Source: SSF14 sp037045585
GTDB lineage: Bacteria > Actinomycetota > Acidimicrobiia > Acidimicrobiales > Microtrichaceae
DNA: 64,000 nt
Assembly (NCBI GenBank): GCA_037045585.1
Contig: JBAOIR010000051.1
Span: forward strand, 1-64,000
Direction of reading: 5' to 3'
Part shown: positions 62,919 through 64,000 of the stretch, in pieces
How the letters are laid out: the number at the start of each line of letters is the position of its first letter
How positions within the stretch are numbered: the stretch's first letter is position 1
Made by a program: the position numbers and the translations under genes
The notes under the pieces: generated by a model
What the model was told of the DNA's origin: nothing
Databases searched by the model: none
Seen by the model: the letters and a program-made list of their open reading frames with translations, nothing else

Positions 62919-62924
62919 GGCCAC

Positions 62925-63758
62925 GTGCCACCCGATGTTCAGCCCCTCACGGCCGGCGATCTGCCCGCCGACCCTGCCGAGCTCGCCGACCTCGCCCTTC
63001 GGACCGCCGTCGCCGCGGCCGACATGGTGCGCGCCGAACGCCGCGCCGGGTTCGGCGTCGAGACCAAGTCGACCGACACCGACATGGTCACCTCGCTCGA
63101 CAAGGCGTCCGATGTCCTCATCCGTCGCCTGCTGCTCGACGCCCGTCCCGACGACGGCCTGCTGACCGAAGAGGACGCCGAGCACGCCGGGTCGACCGGC
63201 ATCGTGTGGATCGTCGACCCGATCGACGGCACCACCAACTTCGTCTACGGCCACCCGCCCTACGCCGTCAGCATCGGTGCCGCGGTCGGCGGACGGCCGA
63301 TCGCCGGCGCGATCGTCGAGATCAGCGCCGACGACCGCTACCACGCCTGGCTCGGCGGCGGCTCCCACCGCAACGGTGCCCAGCTCGGCCTCGGCGAACC
63401 GCCAGCGTTGGCACAGGCCCTCATCTCGACCGGCTTCGCCTACGACCCACGCCGACGAGAAGCGCAGGCGGCAGTCCTCGCCCGCATCGTCGGCCAGGTG
63501 CGGGACATCCGTCGCCTCGGCGCCGCCGCGTACGACCTGTGCTCGGTCGCCGTCGGCCGCATCGACGGCTACTACGAGCACGGCCTCAACGCCTGGGATC
63601 TGGCTGCCGGCGAGATCATCGCTGCCGAGGCCGGCGCCGCCGTGGAGCACCTGCGCGGCGGTCCGGCACTCCCCCTCGACGGCATCATCGCCGCGCACCC
63701 CGCCCTCATGGGCCCGCTGCGCGACCTGTTGCTGGCGCACGGCGCCGGCGACCTCTGA
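62925..63758 (+). CDS. Inositol monophosphatase family protein
   Basis: A 277-residue Mg-dependent phosphatase. Metal-binding motifs are GLLTEEDAEHAG (Glu), VWIVDPIDGTTNFVYG (DPIDGTT) and NAWDLAAGEIIAAEAGA (WDxAAG). It may hydrolyse inositol-1-phosphate, histidinol phosphate or fructose-1,6-bisphosphate, which this family cannot be split by at this level. In actinobacteria it could serve inositol lipids or mycothiol. The start is GTG 62925, supported by the upstream TAGGTT hexamer. Confidence 0.9.
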   Translation: MPPDVQPLTAGDLPADPAELADLALRTAVAAADMVRAERRAGFGVETKSTDTDMVTSLDKASDVLIRRLLLDARPDDGLLTEEDAEHAGSTGIVWIVDPIDGTTNFVYGHPPYAVSIGAAVGGRPIAGAIVEISADDRYHAWLGGGSHRNGAQLGLGEPPALAQALISTGFAYDPRRREAQAAVLARIVGQVRDIRRLGAAAYDLCSVAVGRIDGYYEHGLNAWDLAAGEIIAAEAGAAVEHLRGGPALPLDGIIAAHPALMGPLRDLLLAHGAGDL

Positions 63759-63765
63759 CCAACCG

Positions 63766-64000
63766 TCAGAGACCACCCTCGACGGCAGCGCGGACCGCGG
63801 CGAGGTGCACCACGCCGTGCTCACGCATCGACTCGTGGGTCGAGGCCCAACACCAGGTCGCGACCCGGGCGCTGTTGAGCGCCCGCATCACGGCCAGACG
63901 CCGCCGGTCGATCGGCGGGTCGCCGGCCGACGCCGCCAGGTCGACATACGCCTCGGTGACCTCGGGGGTGACGTTGGCGAGATCCCATTCGACCGGTCCG
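63766..64000 (-). CDS. Probable aminoglycoside-phosphotransferase-type protein, C-terminal end
   Basis: The last 77 codons of a gene continuing beyond the window. GPVEWDLANVTPEVTEAYVD resembles the GPxEWDLA segment after the metal-binding DFG-like Asp of APH/choline-kinase-type phosphotransferases, followed by a helical end (RRRLAVMRALNSARVATWCW). The stop is 8 bp from the convergent IMPase stop. Substrate and length unknown. Confidence 0.55.
   Translation of the reverse strand, partial: GPVEWDLANVTPEVTEAYVDLAASAGDPPIDRRRLAVMRALNSARVATWCWASTHESMREHGVVHLAAVRAAVEGGL

Overview
This window comes from a high-GC actinobacterium. Gene content points to class Acidimicrobiia or a near relative, although the class is inference. 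Supporting this are the bacterial proteasome activator Bpa next to dnaE, a division and cell wall (dcw) cluster without ftsA, the YlmD/YlmE/SepF/DivIVA (Wag31) block after ftsZ, a moxR-DUF58-transglutaminase operon, a DUF3040 protein, and many genes with a TAnnnT hexamer 6-8 nt before the start codon, the signature of leaderless transcription. I see no rRNA, tRNA, CRISPR array, IS element or prophage. The one mobile element is an intein inside dnaE.

Layout. 1-1.7 kb: divergent menaquinone genes menB (partial) and menE, both broken by several indels. 1.7-16.5 kb: accessory and metabolic genes, namely a WXG-like protein, a PhoD phosphatase, an SDR, a YyaL/DUF255 protein, a secreted protein of unknown function, an SCO6745-like protein, a lipase lipoprotein, TetR, an MMPL/RND transporter, a nitroreductase and two unknown genes. 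16.5-26.1 kb: dnaE with its intein, bpa, a phosphodiesterase, an Rrf2 regulator, rluD, lspA and a DksA/TraR-like protein with a long lysine/alanine/proline tail. 26.4-46.1 kb: one minus-strand dcw locus, in transcription order mraZ-rsmH-ftsL-ftsI-murE-mraY-murD-ftsW-murG-murC-murB-ftsQ-ftsZ-pgeF-yggS-sepF-divIVA. Most junctions are 4-bp ATGA or GTGA overlaps. murF is absent. Five GTGG boxes at exact 10-bp spacing lie upstream of mraZ and look like its operator. 46.3-51.0 kb: lipoate-ligase-like and NUDIX genes (divergent), an AbiEi/DUF559 protein, an acyl-CoA dehydrogenase and a ROK kinase. 51.1-55.6 kb: moxR-DUF58-transglutaminase operon. 55.7-62.4 kb: minus-strand run of DUF3040, dinB, NUDIX, carboxylesterase, beta-helix lipoprotein, cupredoxin and a membrane-anchored XRE protein. 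62.6-64 kb: a small membrane protein, an inositol monophosphatase and the end of a probable phosphotransferase.

Quality. At least eleven genes, several of them essential (lspA, mraY, murG, rsmH, divIVA), are each interrupted by what looks like single-base indels while both halves stay well conserved. This is best explained by uncorrected long-read sequencing errors, densest in the first 1.2 kb. I annotate these as intact genes with a frameshift in the assembly.

Most unusual features: the full-length LAGLIDADG intein in dnaE, the MraZ-box array, the widespread leaderless start pattern, the basic repeat tails on FtsW, FtsI and the DksA-like protein, and the cupredoxin/beta-helix/XRE-membrane gene group.
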